A DNA stretch of 64,000 nucleotides from the NCBI RefSeq assembly GCF_026968045.1, contig NZ_JAPVBQ010000001.1:1191238-1255237 (forward strand), read 5' to 3'. The notes beneath the pieces are model-generated. The model ran no database searches and was not told the DNA's origin. It worked only from the letters and a program-made list of their open reading frames with translations. This DNA is from Modestobacter sp. VKM Ac-2977. GTDB taxonomy: Bacteria > Actinomycetota > Actinomycetes > Mycobacteriales > Geodermatophilaceae. This document shows positions 51,055 to 58,438 of this stretch, piece by piece (the stretch's first letter is position 1; each line of letters starts with the position of its first letter). The position numbers and the translations under genes were made by a program.

Positions 51055-51932
51055 GCCTTCGTCCCCATCCAGAAGATCCCGAACAGCAGGGCACCGACGC
51101 CGGCGACCCAGAGAACCAGGCCCTCGGCGACCGGACCGGCGCGACCGATCGGGGCGCCACCGGGGTCGGCCTGGTCCTGGATCGTCTGCACGTAGTCGAT
51201 GACCGAGCGCTTCTCCTCGGGCGTCAGCTGGTTGTCGCCGAACACCGGCATGTTCTCCGGGCCGGTCAGCATGGCCGCGTAGATCTGCGCGTCGGTGAGG
51301 CCGTCCAACGAGGGTGCCCGCTTCCCGGAGGAGAGCGCGCCGCCCTCACCGACGAAGTTGTGGCAGGAGGCGCAGTTCAGGCGGAACAGCTCGCCGCCCT
51401 CGGCCAGCTCGCCGTCACGCAGGTCGCCCGACGGGACGGTCGGACCACCGCCGTTGGCCTGCACGTAGGCCATCAGCTGCGCGATCTCCGCCTCCGTGAA
51501 CACCACCGGGTGCTCGGGGGCCTGGGCCTCCTGGCGCACCAGCGGCATGCGGCCGGTGGAGACCTGGAAGTAGACCGAGGCCGAGCCGACGCCGATGAGC
51601 GACGGGCCGCGGTCCTCCACACCCTGCAGGTTGGAACCGTGGCAGGTGATGCAGCTCAGCACGTAGAGCTCGCGACCGGCCTCGACGGCGATGGACTCGC
51701 TGTCCGACCGTTCGTCCGCAGCGATGGCCCCAGGGGCGAAGGCCGAATAGCCCACCCCGGTCAGGACCAGGGCGGCCATCAGCCCGGCCACGTTGGCCAG
51801 GCGGCGGCGCTGCTTGGAGCGGCGCCGGTCACGGGCGGCGGCGGCCGGCGTGCCAGCGGCCGGCCGGCGACGCAGCAGCCCGCGACGGCCGCCCTCGAGG
51901 GGGGCTTCGGACGATGCCTTCGTGGTGGACAC
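51051..51932 (-). CDS. qcrC: Cytochrome bc1 complex dihaem cytochrome c subunit
   Basis: A 293-residue membrane-bound dihaem cytochrome c that passes electrons directly to the aa3 oxidase, replacing a soluble cytochrome c. An N-terminal anchor (VAGLMAALVLTGVGYSAFAP, about 48-67) follows a very basic segment; haem sites are CITCH (Cys94, Cys97, His98) and CASCH (Cys187, Cys190, His191); a C-terminal anchor (GLVLWVAGVGALLFGIFWMG) ends the chain. I choose GTG 51932, eight bases after the ctaE stop and with AGGGA just upstream; a longer reading from 51980 would overlap ctaE. Confidence 0.94.
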   Translation of the reverse strand: MSTTKASSEAPLEGGRRGLLRRRPAAGTPAAAARDRRRSKQRRRLANVAGLMAALVLTGVGYSAFAPGAIAADERSDSESIAVEAGRELYVLSCITCHGSNLQGVEDRGPSLIGVGSASVYFQVSTGRMPLVRQEAQAPEHPVVFTEAEIAQLMAYVQANGGGPTVPSGDLRDGELAEGGELFRLNCASCHNFVGEGGALSSGKRAPSLDGLTDAQIYAAMLTGPENMPVFGDNQLTPEEKRSVIDYVQTIQDQADPGGAPIGRAGPVAEGLVLWVAGVGALLFGIFWMGTKA

Positions 51933-51940
51933 CCGGTTCC

Positions 51941-52555
51941 CTACTTGATCAGGTAGATCGTGATGAAGAGGCCCACCCACACGACGTCGACGAAGTGCCA
52001 GTAGTAGGACACCACGATCGCGGAGGTCGCCTGGGCGGGTGTGAAACGGCCCATGGTGGACCGAATGAGCACGAAGACGAAGGCGATGAGGCCGCCGATC
52101 ACGTGCAGGGCGTGGAAGCCCGTGGTCAGGTAGAAGACCGACCCGTAGGTCGACGACGCGATGGTCGTGCCGTGGTCGACCACGAGGGTGCGGTACTCGA
52201 ACATCTGGCCCAGCACGAAGACCAGGCCCATCACGAAGGTGATGGTGAACCAGCGCCGCAGGCCGTACACGTTGCCGATCTCCGCTGCGAAGACGCCGTA
52301 CTGACAGGTCACCGACGAGGCGACCAGGATCAGTGTGAAGAACAACGCATACGGCACGTTGAGCTCGGTCGGCTCCGGCGGCCAGCCGTCCTCTGCGCGG
52401 GCGCGGGCGGTGAAGTACATGGCGAACAGGCCGGCGAAGAACATCAGCTCACTGGCGAGCCAGACGATCGTGCCGACGCTGACCATGTTCGGTCGGGTCA
52501 GGGAGTGCACCCGCGAGGTGTCGAAGGTGCTGCTCGCCACGGGGGCCGTTGTCAC
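51941..52555 (-). CDS. ctaE: Cytochrome c oxidase subunit III
   Basis: A 204-residue haem-copper oxidase subunit III with five membrane helices, from [20 protein letters not shown] to [34 protein letters not shown] and WHFVDVVW are family signatures. It is the first gene of the ctaE-qcrC-qcrA-qcrB operon, the standard actinobacterial order. The GTG at 52555 is chosen because a CATGAT box ends six bases before it and homology starts nearby; the frame remains open for another 494 codons upstream, but that stretch is antisense to the response-regulator-like and trpD genes. Confidence 0.94.
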   Translation of the reverse strand: MTTAPVASSTFDTSRVHSLTRPNMVSVGTIVWLASELMFFAGLFAMYFTARARAEDGWPPEPTELNVPYALFFTLILVASSVTCQYGVFAAEIGNVYGLRRWFTITFVMGLVFVLGQMFEYRTLVVDHGTTIASSTYGSVFYLTTGFHALHVIGGLIAFVFVLIRSTMGRFTPAQATSAIVVSYYWHFVDVVWVGLFITIYLIK

Positions 52556-52561
52556 GGGTTC

Positions 52562-52567
52562 ATCATG
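52562..52567 (-). promoter_or_regulatory. -10-like box CATGAT of the ctaE-qcrCAB operon
   Basis: CATGAT on the minus strand ends six bases before the ctaE GTG. The same interval could be read as a four-codon ORF (ATG ATG AAC CCG TGA) overlapping the start as GTGA, so this assignment is tentative. Confidence 0.35.
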
Positions 52568-52677
52568 GCATCGGGACAGCCGCCCCACGACGTGGGGTGC
52601 GTGGGCGTGGCGCGCTCGGTCCGGCCACCAGCGACGGGCCCGACACGTCGCCTCCCCACCCCTCGTACCGGGGGCAC

Positions 52678-52683
52678 TAGGCT
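52678..52683 (+). promoter_or_regulatory. -10 box TAGGCT, predicted leaderless
   Basis: TAGGCT ends seven bases before the GTG at 52691. Confidence 0.6.
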
Positions 52684-52690
52684 CGCGCGG

Positions 52691-53113
52691 GTGAGCCCCG
52701 ACGCCGCACCGGCCACCGTGCTGGTCTTCAGCCAGCGGGCCGAGGTCCGCACCGCCGTCCGGACGGCCCTGGGCAACGCCCCGGCTCCCGATGTGGGGCC
52801 GGTCACCTACCTGGAGTGTGCGACCGCCGACGAGGTGGTGGCCGCCGTCGACCGCGGTGGCGTCGACCTCTGCGTGCTGGACGGTGAGGCGCAGCCGACC
52901 GGCGGCATGGGGATCAGCCGCCAGCTGAAGCACGAGATCGCCGACTGTCCGCAGCTGGTGGTGCTCATCGCCCGGCAGGCGGACCGGTGGCTGGCGCACT
53001 GGTCGATGGCCGACGCCACGTTGGCCTACCCGGTCGACCCGCTGACCGCCCCCGAGGTCGTCGCCGGACTGCTCCGCGACCGGGCAGCACAGCGCCCGGC
53101 CGCCCGTCGCTGA
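52691..53113 (+). CDS. Response-regulator receiver-like protein
   Basis: A 140-residue single-domain protein with a CheY-like pattern: a first strand [20 protein letters not shown], a second [20 protein letters not shown], the strand-three [10 protein letters not shown] with the only Asp in the phospho-acceptor place, [12 protein letters not shown], and a fifth strand [16 protein letters not shown]. The acidic pocket at the end of strand one is missing (Ser-Gln instead of Asp-Asp) and Lys of strand five is Pro, so normal phosphorylation is unlikely. There is no output domain and no histidine kinase nearby. Four bases separate it from trpD, with which it forms an operon. Its role is unknown. 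Confidence 0.75.
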   Translation: MSPDAAPATVLVFSQRAEVRTAVRTALGNAPAPDVGPVTYLECATADEVVAAVDRGGVDLCVLDGEAQPTGGMGISRQLKHEIADCPQLVVLIARQADRWLAHWSMADATLAYPVDPLTAPEVVAGLLRDRAAQRPAARR

Positions 53114-53117
53114 CCCG

Positions 53118-54164
53118 ATGACGTCAGCCAGCCCGACCTGGCCCGGCCTCCTCACCCGACTCACCAGGGGTGAGCACCTCGCGGCCGAGGACACCCGCTG
53201 GGCGATGCGCCAGGTGATGACCGGGGAGGCGACCCCGGCCCAGGTCGCCGGGTTCGTGGTGGCCCTGCGGGCCAAGGGTGAGTCCCCGGAGGAGGTGGCC
53301 GGGCTCGCCGCGACGATGCTGGAACAGGCGACCCCGGTGCGGCTGCCGGTGGACTGCGTCGACATCGTCGGCACCGGGGGCGATGGCGCGCAGACGGTGA
53401 ACATCTCCACCATGGCGGCGATCGTCACCGCGGCGGCCGGCGTCCCGGTGGCCAAGCACGGCAACCGGGCCGCGTCGTCGGCCTCGGGCACGGCCGACGT
53501 CCTCGAGGCGCTCGGGGTGGTCATCGACCTGCCTGCCCCCGCGGTGGCGCACTGCGTACGGGAGGCGGGGATCGGCTTCTTCTTCGCTCCTGTCTTCCAC
53601 CCCGGGATGCGGCACGCGGCGGCTCCGCGGCGGGAGCTGGGGATCGGCACGGTCTTCAACTTCCTGGGCCCGTTGACCAACCCGGCCCGCCCGGTGGCGG
53701 CCGCGATCGGCTGTGCGGACACCCGGATGGCCCCGGTGCTGGCCCAGGTGCTCGCCGACCGCGGCACCCGCGCTCTGGTCTTCCGTGGGGACGACGGCCT
53801 CGACGAGCTCACCACCAGCACGACCTCGGCGGTGTGGGTGGTGCGCGACGGTGAGGTGGTGGCCGAGCGGCTGGACCCGACGGCGCTGGGCATCCCGGTG
53901 TCCGGACCGGGGGCCCTGCGCGGTGGCGGTCCCGAGGTCAACGCCGAGGTGGTGCGTCGGCTGGTGGCCGGTGAGCCGGGACCGGTCCGGGACGCGGTCC
54001 TGCTCAACGCGGCCGGGGCCCTCGCCGCGTTCGACACGCGCGGGGTCCGGCTGCACGACGCGCTGGGCGCCGGGCTGGAGCGCGCCGCAGCCGCCGTCGA
54101 CGACGGCAGGGCGGCCGCGAAGCTGGCCGACTGGGTGCGGGTCAGTCGCTCCGCCCGCGGGTGA
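53118..54164 (+). CDS. trpD: Anthranilate phosphoribosyltransferase
   Basis: A 348-residue TrpD, which joins anthranilate to phosphoribosyl pyrophosphate in tryptophan synthesis. The PRPP-binding motif is [17 protein letters not shown], followed by [40 protein letters not shown] is the anthranilate channel, and [14 protein letters not shown] the second metal site. Other trp genes are absent, as in M. tuberculosis where trpD lies beside ctaE away from the trp cluster. Cotranscribed with the receiver-like gene; no attenuator with Trp codons is seen ahead of it. Confidence 0.95.
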   Translation: MTSASPTWPGLLTRLTRGEHLAAEDTRWAMRQVMTGEATPAQVAGFVVALRAKGESPEEVAGLAATMLEQATPVRLPVDCVDIVGTGGDGAQTVNISTMAAIVTAAAGVPVAKHGNRAASSASGTADVLEALGVVIDLPAPAVAHCVREAGIGFFFAPVFHPGMRHAAAPRRELGIGTVFNFLGPLTNPARPVAAAIGCADTRMAPVLAQVLADRGTRALVFRGDDGLDELTTSTTSAVWVVRDGEVVAERLDPTALGIPVSGPGALRGGGPEVNAEVVRRLVAGEPGPVRDAVLLNAAGALAAFDTRGVRLHDALGAGLERAAAAVDDGRAAAKLADWVRVSRSARG

Positions 54165-54236
54165 GGGCCCGGTCGCCGTCAGGTGCCGCAGACGCGGGCT
54201 GAGCCCGCTACGGCGCCACCCGACGTCCGGGTCGAC

Positions 54237-54527
54237 CTACTGGTCCGTCGACTCGAAGCCGATCGAGAACGCGGCCTCCAGGTCGTGCCGGGAGTGGGCA
54301 CGGAAGGCGATGTGCGTGGCGGTGTCGACGACGCCGGGCACCTTGTTGATCCGACCGGCGATGACCTCGGCGATCTCGTCGAACTCGCGCACCCGGACGA
54401 GCGCGACCAGGTCGACGTCGCCGGCGACGGAGTAGACCTCGCTGACCCCGGGCAGCGCGGCGACCGCCTCGGCCACCTCGCCGATCGAGTCGGTGGCGGC
54501 ATCGATCATCACGATGGCGGTGATCAC
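54237..54527 (-). CDS. Stand-alone Lrp/AsnC ligand-binding (RAM) domain protein
   Basis: A 96-residue protein made only of the RAM/ACT-like effector domain of Lrp regulators: ITAIVMIDAATDSIGEVAEA, VSEVYSVAGDVDLVALVRVR and the DTATHIAFRAH strand. It lacks the helix-turn-helix. Such proteins may bind amino acids and heterodimerise with full Lrp proteins. The GTG overlaps the stop of the nuclease gene as GTGA, so it can be translated from that mRNA, but TAGCAT seven bases upstream would also give a leaderless message of its own. trpD next door is convergent; a regulatory link is speculative. Confidence 0.85.
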   Translation of the reverse strand: MITAIVMIDAATDSIGEVAEAVAALPGVSEVYSVAGDVDLVALVRVREFDEIAEVIAGRINKVPGVVDTATHIAFRAHSRHDLEAAFSIGFESTDQ

Positions 54528-56482
54528 GTCCGGGATGCTAGCCCGGTCGCGACCCGGCCGCGCCGTCCGGTCGTGCGCCCACCGGCTGCCGGAGCACCCG
54601 GGGAGACCCGGTCCGGCTGGCTGCGGGTGCCGAGCGACCGGGAGTCGGCGAAGGGGTCCCGCTCGGCGCGGCCGGCCTCCACCTGGGCGAGGAAGCTGCT
54701 GTAGTCACCCGTGCCGGGGGTGCGGCTGGCCAGCGTGCCGGTCAGGTCGACCAAGCGGGTGCCGGGCTTCTCCATCCAGCGCAGCACCAGCTCCGTCTCG
54801 TCGACGGAGGCGGCCAGTTCGTCGTCCGGGCCGGTCGGGGTCTCAGCGGTGGCGCGCAGGTCGGCCAGGTGGCCACGGACCGACCGCCCCCGTTCGGCGA
54901 CGCCGGCCGCGACCAGCCGGCCACGGCGGACCACCGCCAGCTGCCAGCCACCGGCGCCGTCGGGCCGGGCGAGGACCAGTTCGGGCACGGTGGCAAGCGA
55001 CTCCAGGCGCTGCCGACGCCGCACCGCCCGGATCAGCACCGCCACCCGGTCGCGCTGTACGGCCGCCTCCTCGTACCGCCCCTCCTCGGCCAGCCGTTCG
55101 ACCCGGTGCAGCAACGGTGCGACCAGCTCGCGGGGGTCGGACTCGACGGCCGCCCGGAACACCGCGGCGATCGGGGCGTACTCCTCGCGGGTCTGGTCGC
55201 CGGTGCAGGGCGCCCCGCACCGACCCATCCCGGCCAGTGCACAGGCACTGCCCAGCACGGTCAGCGACAGGCGAGAGGTGCACTGCCGCAGCGGCAGGGA
55301 CTCGTGCACGGCGGCGACGGCGGCATCGGCTGCGCGCCGGTCGGGGAAGGGGCCGAGGAACGCGCCGGCACCCGGTCGCACCCGGCGCACCACCGACAGC
55401 CGGGGGAACGGCTCGTCGGTGAGCCGGACCCAGAGTGCGCGCTCGGGGAACCGGGACCGCCGGTTGTACCGGGGCTTGTGCTCGGCGATCAGCCGGAGCT
55501 CCCGGACGGCGGCCTCGAGGTCGTGCGCGCACGGCAGCGCCTCGATCCGCTCGGCGAGGGTGATCATCTCGGTCATCCGGCTGCGCTGCTCCCCGGCGGA
55601 GAAGTAGCTGCGCACCCGGCTGCGGAGATCGCCCGACGTGCCGACGTAGAGCGGTTCGTCGCGCGGGCCGCGGAAGACGTACACCCCGGGGCCGGAGGGG
55701 ACGTGCTCGGCGAGGTGGCGCTTGCGGCGACGCTGCGGGTCGACCTGGCGGGTCAGCCCGGTCAGCTCCTCCAGTGAGGTGATGCCCAGCGGCCCGAGCC
55801 GCTCGAAGAGCCCGTGCAGGACGTCGACGGTCGCGCGGGCGTCGTCCAGCGCGCGGTGACAGGGCTGGGTGGAGGTGGAGAAGTAGGGCGCGAGGGTGGC
55901 CAGCTTGCAGTTGGGCACCTCGTCGCGGGTGAGCAGCCGGCGGGCCAGGACGGCGGTGTCGACCGAGGCGGACACCGGCCAGAGCAGCCCGCTCGCCTCG
56001 CAGGCCGCCCTCAGGAACCCCAGGTCGAAGGGGGCGTTGTGCGCGACGAGGACGGCGCCGCGGGCGAACTCCAGGAAGGCCGGCAGCACCGCGTCGATCC
56101 GCGGTGCCGCGGCCACCATCATCGAGGTGATCCCGGTCAGCACGCTGATGTAGGGCGGGATCTCGTGACCGGGGTCGACCAGGGTCTGGAACTCGCCGAG
56201 CACCTGGCCGCCGCGGACCTTGACCGCCCCGATCTCGGTGATCGCGCTGTCCTTGGGCGAGCCCCCGGTGGTCTCCAGGTCGACGACCACGAAGGTGACC
56301 CCGGCCAGTGGGGTGCCCAGGTCGTCGATCGTCGCCTGCTGGAAGCGCGGCCCCTCCTGCGCCCGGTGGCCGCTCGGCAGCGCCACCTGCCGCCACCGGG
56401 AGGGGGCAGGGCCCGTGCTGGGCGGGGGGACCGGCGACGGTGCTGGTGGCTGCGCTGACGGCGCGGCAGGTACGGACGGCAC
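54524..56482 (-). CDS. DEDDh exonuclease fused to GIY-YIG/UvrC-like nuclease
   Basis: About 652 residues. After a Pro/Ala-rich start comes a DnaQ-type DEDDh 3'-5' exonuclease domain: VVVDLETTGG (first Asp and Glu), VAHNAPFDLGFL and CHRALDDARAT (His and last Asp). Next is a GIY-YIG domain (GPGVYVFRGPRDEPLYVGTS, RSRVRSYF) with the UvrC-like continuation, as in Cho/UvrC N-terminal nucleases. The last third, with paired CGAPCTGDQ and a UVR-like EEGRYEEAAVQRDRV helix, resembles the UvrC middle region. Probably acts in DNA repair. GTG 56482 is chosen because TAGCGT ends seven bases before it; the frame is open to TTG 56659 but that part is low-complexity. The Rv2191 gene has this place and layout. 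Confidence 0.87.
   Translation of the reverse strand: MPSVPAAPSAQPPAPSPVPPPSTGPAPSRWRQVALPSGHRAQEGPRFQQATIDDLGTPLAGVTFVVVDLETTGGSPKDSAITEIGAVKVRGGQVLGEFQTLVDPGHEIPPYISVLTGITSMMVAAAPRIDAVLPAFLEFARGAVLVAHNAPFDLGFLRAACEASGLLWPVSASVDTAVLARRLLTRDEVPNCKLATLAPYFSTSTQPCHRALDDARATVDVLHGLFERLGPLGITSLEELTGLTRQVDPQRRRKRHLAEHVPSGPGVYVFRGPRDEPLYVGTSGDLRSRVRSYFSAGEQRSRMTEMITLAERIEALPCAHDLEAAVRELRLIAEHKPRYNRRSRFPERALWVRLTDEPFPRLSVVRRVRPGAGAFLGPFPDRRAADAAVAAVHESLPLRQCTSRLSLTVLGSACALAGMGRCGAPCTGDQTREEYAPIAAVFRAAVESDPRELVAPLLHRVERLAEEGRYEEAAVQRDRVAVLIRAVRRRQRLESLATVPELVLARPDGAGGWQLAVVRRGRLVAAGVAERGRSVRGHLADLRATAETPTGPDDELAASVDETELVLRWMEKPGTRLVDLTGTLASRTPGTGDYSSFLAQVEAGRAERDPFADSRSLGTRSQPDRVSPGAPAAGGRTTGRRGRVATGLASRT
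54535..54540 (-). promoter_or_regulatory. -10 box TAGCAT, predicted leaderless
   Basis: TAGCAT on the minus strand ends seven bases before the GTG at 54527, inside the last codons of the nuclease gene. Confidence 0.5.
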
Positions 56483-56489
56483 GGCGCGG

Positions 56490-56495
56490 ACGCTA
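56490..56495 (-). promoter_or_regulatory. -10 box TAGCGT, predicted leaderless
   Basis: TAGCGT on the minus strand ends seven bases before the GTG at 56482 and therefore decides the start of the nuclease gene. Confidence 0.55.
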
Positions 56496-56626
56496 GGTCG
56501 CGGGTCCGACAGTCCCCGGGAGGCCACGCCGCGGGAGCCGTCGGCCCGGGGCCGCGGGGCCCGGCCCTCGATGCGTCGTCCGGGCTCCTCGGCCGGGAGC
56601 TGGGCAGAACTGTCGGTGGTCGCTCC

Positions 56627-56632
56627 TACGGT
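56627..56632 (+). promoter_or_regulatory. -10 box TACGGT
   Basis: TACGGT would start transcription near 56639, leaving a leader of about 32 bases that includes AAGGAG before the GTG at 56671. Confidence 0.45.
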
Positions 56633-56670
56633 CCGCGGTGTCTGGACCACAGGAGACAAGGAGAGCCGCC

Positions 56671-57042
56671 GTGCTCATCGACTGCGACACCTGCACCGTC
56701 CGCGGTCACGGCTGCGACGACTGCGTCGTGACCGTCCTGCTGGGCGCCCCGCCGGACTGGCGGGGGAGCGCCCCCACCGTCGTGCCGCTCACGCGGCGCC
56801 GGCCAGGGGTGTCCGCCGGCGTCCCGGCCGGTGAGGGCGTGCGGGTGGCCGGTGCCGCGCCGGGGGAGGCGACGGCCGACAGTGCCAGCGGGCCCGGCCA
56901 GGGCGTGGCCGAGGGGGCGCGCCCGGTCGTCGAGTGGGACGACGTGGAGGAGCAGGCCGTCCGGGCCTTGGCAGACTTCGGGCTGGTTCCGCCGTTGCGT
57001 CATCAGGATGCGTCGTCCCACGGGGACCGTCACGTGAGCTGA
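56671..57042 (+). CDS. Small CxxC-CxxC protein of unknown function
   Basis: A 123-residue protein that starts MLIDCDTCTVRGHGCDDCVV: Cys5, Cys8, Cys15 and Cys18 form a C-X2-C-X6-C-X2-C metal-knuckle pattern, then TVLLGAPPDW. The middle is a Pro/Gly/Ala-rich linker, and residues about 90-110 (VEEQAVRALADFGLVPPLRH) form a conserved helix. I recall short actinobacterial proteins with the same N-terminus next to NlpC/P60 genes; no function is known to me. Zinc or iron-sulfur binding is likely. AAGGAG lies before the GTG. Its stop codon begins an AT-rich inverted repeat, and an NlpC/P60 gene follows. Confidence 0.72.
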   Translation: MLIDCDTCTVRGHGCDDCVVTVLLGAPPDWRGSAPTVVPLTRRRPGVSAGVPAGEGVRVAGAAPGEATADSASGPGQGVAEGARPVVEWDDVEEQAVRALADFGLVPPLRHQDASSHGDRHVS

Positions 57043-57068
57043 CAAATCGCAACCCTGTGATTTGTCAG
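57039..57068. promoter_or_regulatory. AT-rich inverted repeat CTGACAAATC-N10-GATTTGTCAG
   Basis: Ten-bp perfect arms with a ten-base spacer, starting at the stop codon of the CxxC protein gene. The arms are AT-rich in a region of about 70 percent GC. It is either an operator for the NlpC/P60 gene, whose promoter lies about 60 bases further, or an mRNA 3' structure; no T run follows. Confidence 0.5.
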
Positions 57069-57117
57069 GTCCTGGGGTCGGTTCGGGGTTTGACGGGGCT
57101 AGGTCTCGATCCGGTCA

Positions 57118-57140
57118 CGGACATACGTTCGTCATGTCCG
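57118..57140. promoter_or_regulatory. Inverted repeat CGGACAT-N9-ATGTCCG with embedded TACGTT
   Basis: Seven-bp perfect arms around a nine-base centre. The sequence TACGTT at 57124-57129, which fits a -10 box, lies inside it, so a bound protein would cover the NlpC/P60 promoter. The resulting leader would be about 115 bases. Confidence 0.45.
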
Positions 57141-57251
57141 AACGAGACGAAGTCGCCACAGAGGGTGACCTCGGTCGGACACCGCCGGACCACCGACCTG
57201 TTCCTCGGGGGTGTGCCGCGGTCCGAGTGCAAGAAGTGGAGTCCGCCGCCC

Positions 57252-58346
57252 GTGGCGAGCCCTCAGTCCCGCGCCCTGCCCGCATCGTCGCCCCCCATCG
57301 CCGGCACCCCCGTGCACGCGCGCGCCGGTCGTCTCGCCGGTCGGCTGGGGATCGGGATCGTGGCAGCCGTCGCCGCGAGCCTGATGCTGGCGGTCCTGCC
57401 GGGCGACGCCGCCGCGGCTCCGGGCGAGCAGGCCACCGAGGCGACCAGCCCGGAGCAGGCCACCCAGCTGGCCGCCGACGCGACCCACGAGCTGGAGGTC
57501 GTCACCGAGCAGTTCAACGAGGCGCAGGAGGCGCTGGAACAGCAGCGGGCAGCCGCAGCCGCCGCGGCCCAGACGGTCGCCGATGCCCAGGCCCGACTGG
57601 CCGCCCTGGACGAGCAGGTGCGCCGGGTTGCCCGCAGCGCCTTCACCGGCGAGAACCTGTCCCGCTTCAACGCCCTCATGACCAGTGGGTCGCCGGACGA
57701 GTTCCTCTCCCAGGTGACCACCCTGGACAGCATCGCCGGGCACACGAACGACGTCCTCGCCCAGGTCACCGCGGCGGCGACTGCTGCTGCACAGGCGCAG
57801 GCGGAGGCGGAGGGGGCGGCCGCGGCCGCTGAGCAGACGCTGCAGGACGTCGCCACGCGGCAGCGTGACCTCACCTCCCGGGTCGACGAGTACCAGGCGC
57901 AGTACGACGCCCTGACCGTCGTCCAGCAGGAGGAGGTGACCGAGGAGCACGCCGGGCCGGTGCTCGAGGCGCCGGTCGAGGTGGTGGCCACCAGCTCCTC
58001 CGCGCAGGTCGCCGTGGACACCGCCATGGCCCAGCTCGGCGACCCGTACGTGTGGGCCGCCGGCGGCCCGGACGCCTTCGACTGCTCGGGCCTGACGCAG
58101 TACGCCTACGCGGCGGCGGGGGTCACCCTGCCGCACTCCAGCCGCCTCCAGTCCACGATGGGGACGGCGGTCTCACGGAGCGAGCTGCAGCCCGGCGACC
58201 TGGTCTTCTTCCGCAGCCCGGTGAGCCACGTGGGCATGTACATCGGCGGCGGCCAGATGGTGCACGCCGCCACGTTCGGCGTCCCGGTGCAGGTCACCAG
58301 CGTCGACATGGCCGGCTACGCCGGGGCGCGCCGCTTCCTCGGCTGA
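57252..58346 (+). CDS. NlpC/P60 family peptidoglycan endopeptidase with coiled coil
   Basis: A 364-residue exported cell-wall hydrolase. The signal sequence is long (about 55 residues, core GIGIVAAVAASLMLAVLPG, ending DAAAAPGEQ). A coiled coil of roughly 150 residues follows, with ATHELEVVTEQFNEAQEALE and DLTSRVDEYQAQYDAL, as in RipA-like proteins where it controls access to the active site. The C-terminal NlpC/P60 domain has Cys278 (AFDCSGLTQYAY), His326 (SHVGMYI) and His338 (MVHAAT), so the triad is complete. It should cleave D-Glu-mDAP bonds in stem peptides. Rv2190c is the positional homologue. GGAG precedes the GTG. Confidence 0.9.
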   Translation: MASPQSRALPASSPPIAGTPVHARAGRLAGRLGIGIVAAVAASLMLAVLPGDAAAAPGEQATEATSPEQATQLAADATHELEVVTEQFNEAQEALEQQRAAAAAAAQTVADAQARLAALDEQVRRVARSAFTGENLSRFNALMTSGSPDEFLSQVTTLDSIAGHTNDVLAQVTAAATAAAQAQAEAEGAAAAAEQTLQDVATRQRDLTSRVDEYQAQYDALTVVQQEEVTEEHAGPVLEAPVEVVATSSSAQVAVDTAMAQLGDPYVWAAGGPDAFDCSGLTQYAYAAAGVTLPHSSRLQSTMGTAVSRSELQPGDLVFFRSPVSHVGMYIGGGQMVHAATFGVPVQVTSVDMAGYAGARRFLG

Positions 58347-58389
58347 TCCGTCCCGTCCGGCCGTCCAGCCGGGCCACAGGCAGCCTGCC

Positions 58390-58395
58390 TAAGCT
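58390..58395 (+). promoter_or_regulatory. -10 box TAAGCT, predicted leaderless
   Basis: TAAGCT ends seven bases before the GTG at 58403, the start of a short ORF that overlaps the M48 protease gene. Confidence 0.55.
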
Positions 58396-58402
58396 CGGCG
58401 CC

Positions 58403-58438
58403 GTGCCCCTCCCGCCCGGTCCGCGAGCCCACGGATGA
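58403..58438 (+). CDS. 11-residue leaderless upstream ORF, coupled to the M48 gene
   Basis: GTG at 58403 encodes MPLPPGPRAHG and stops with TGA that overlaps the next ATG as ATGA at 58435-58438. A -10 box lies seven bases upstream, so the mRNA would start at this GTG. The four prolines in eleven codons could slow ribosomes. The M48 gene lacks a clear binding site of its own, so it is probably translated by reinitiation. Confidence 0.5.
   Translation: MPLPPGPRAHG

Noticed and set aside
52556-54037. Upstream 494-codon extension of the ctaE frame
   Set aside because: It is antisense to the receiver-like and trpD genes and carries no homology; ctaE itself starts at 52555.
57069-57251. c-di-AMP (ydaO) riboswitch before the NlpC/P60 gene
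   Set aside because: Such riboswitches are known at actinobacterial wall-hydrolase genes, but the conserved GGGGAACC-type core and pseudoknot elements are not recognisable here.
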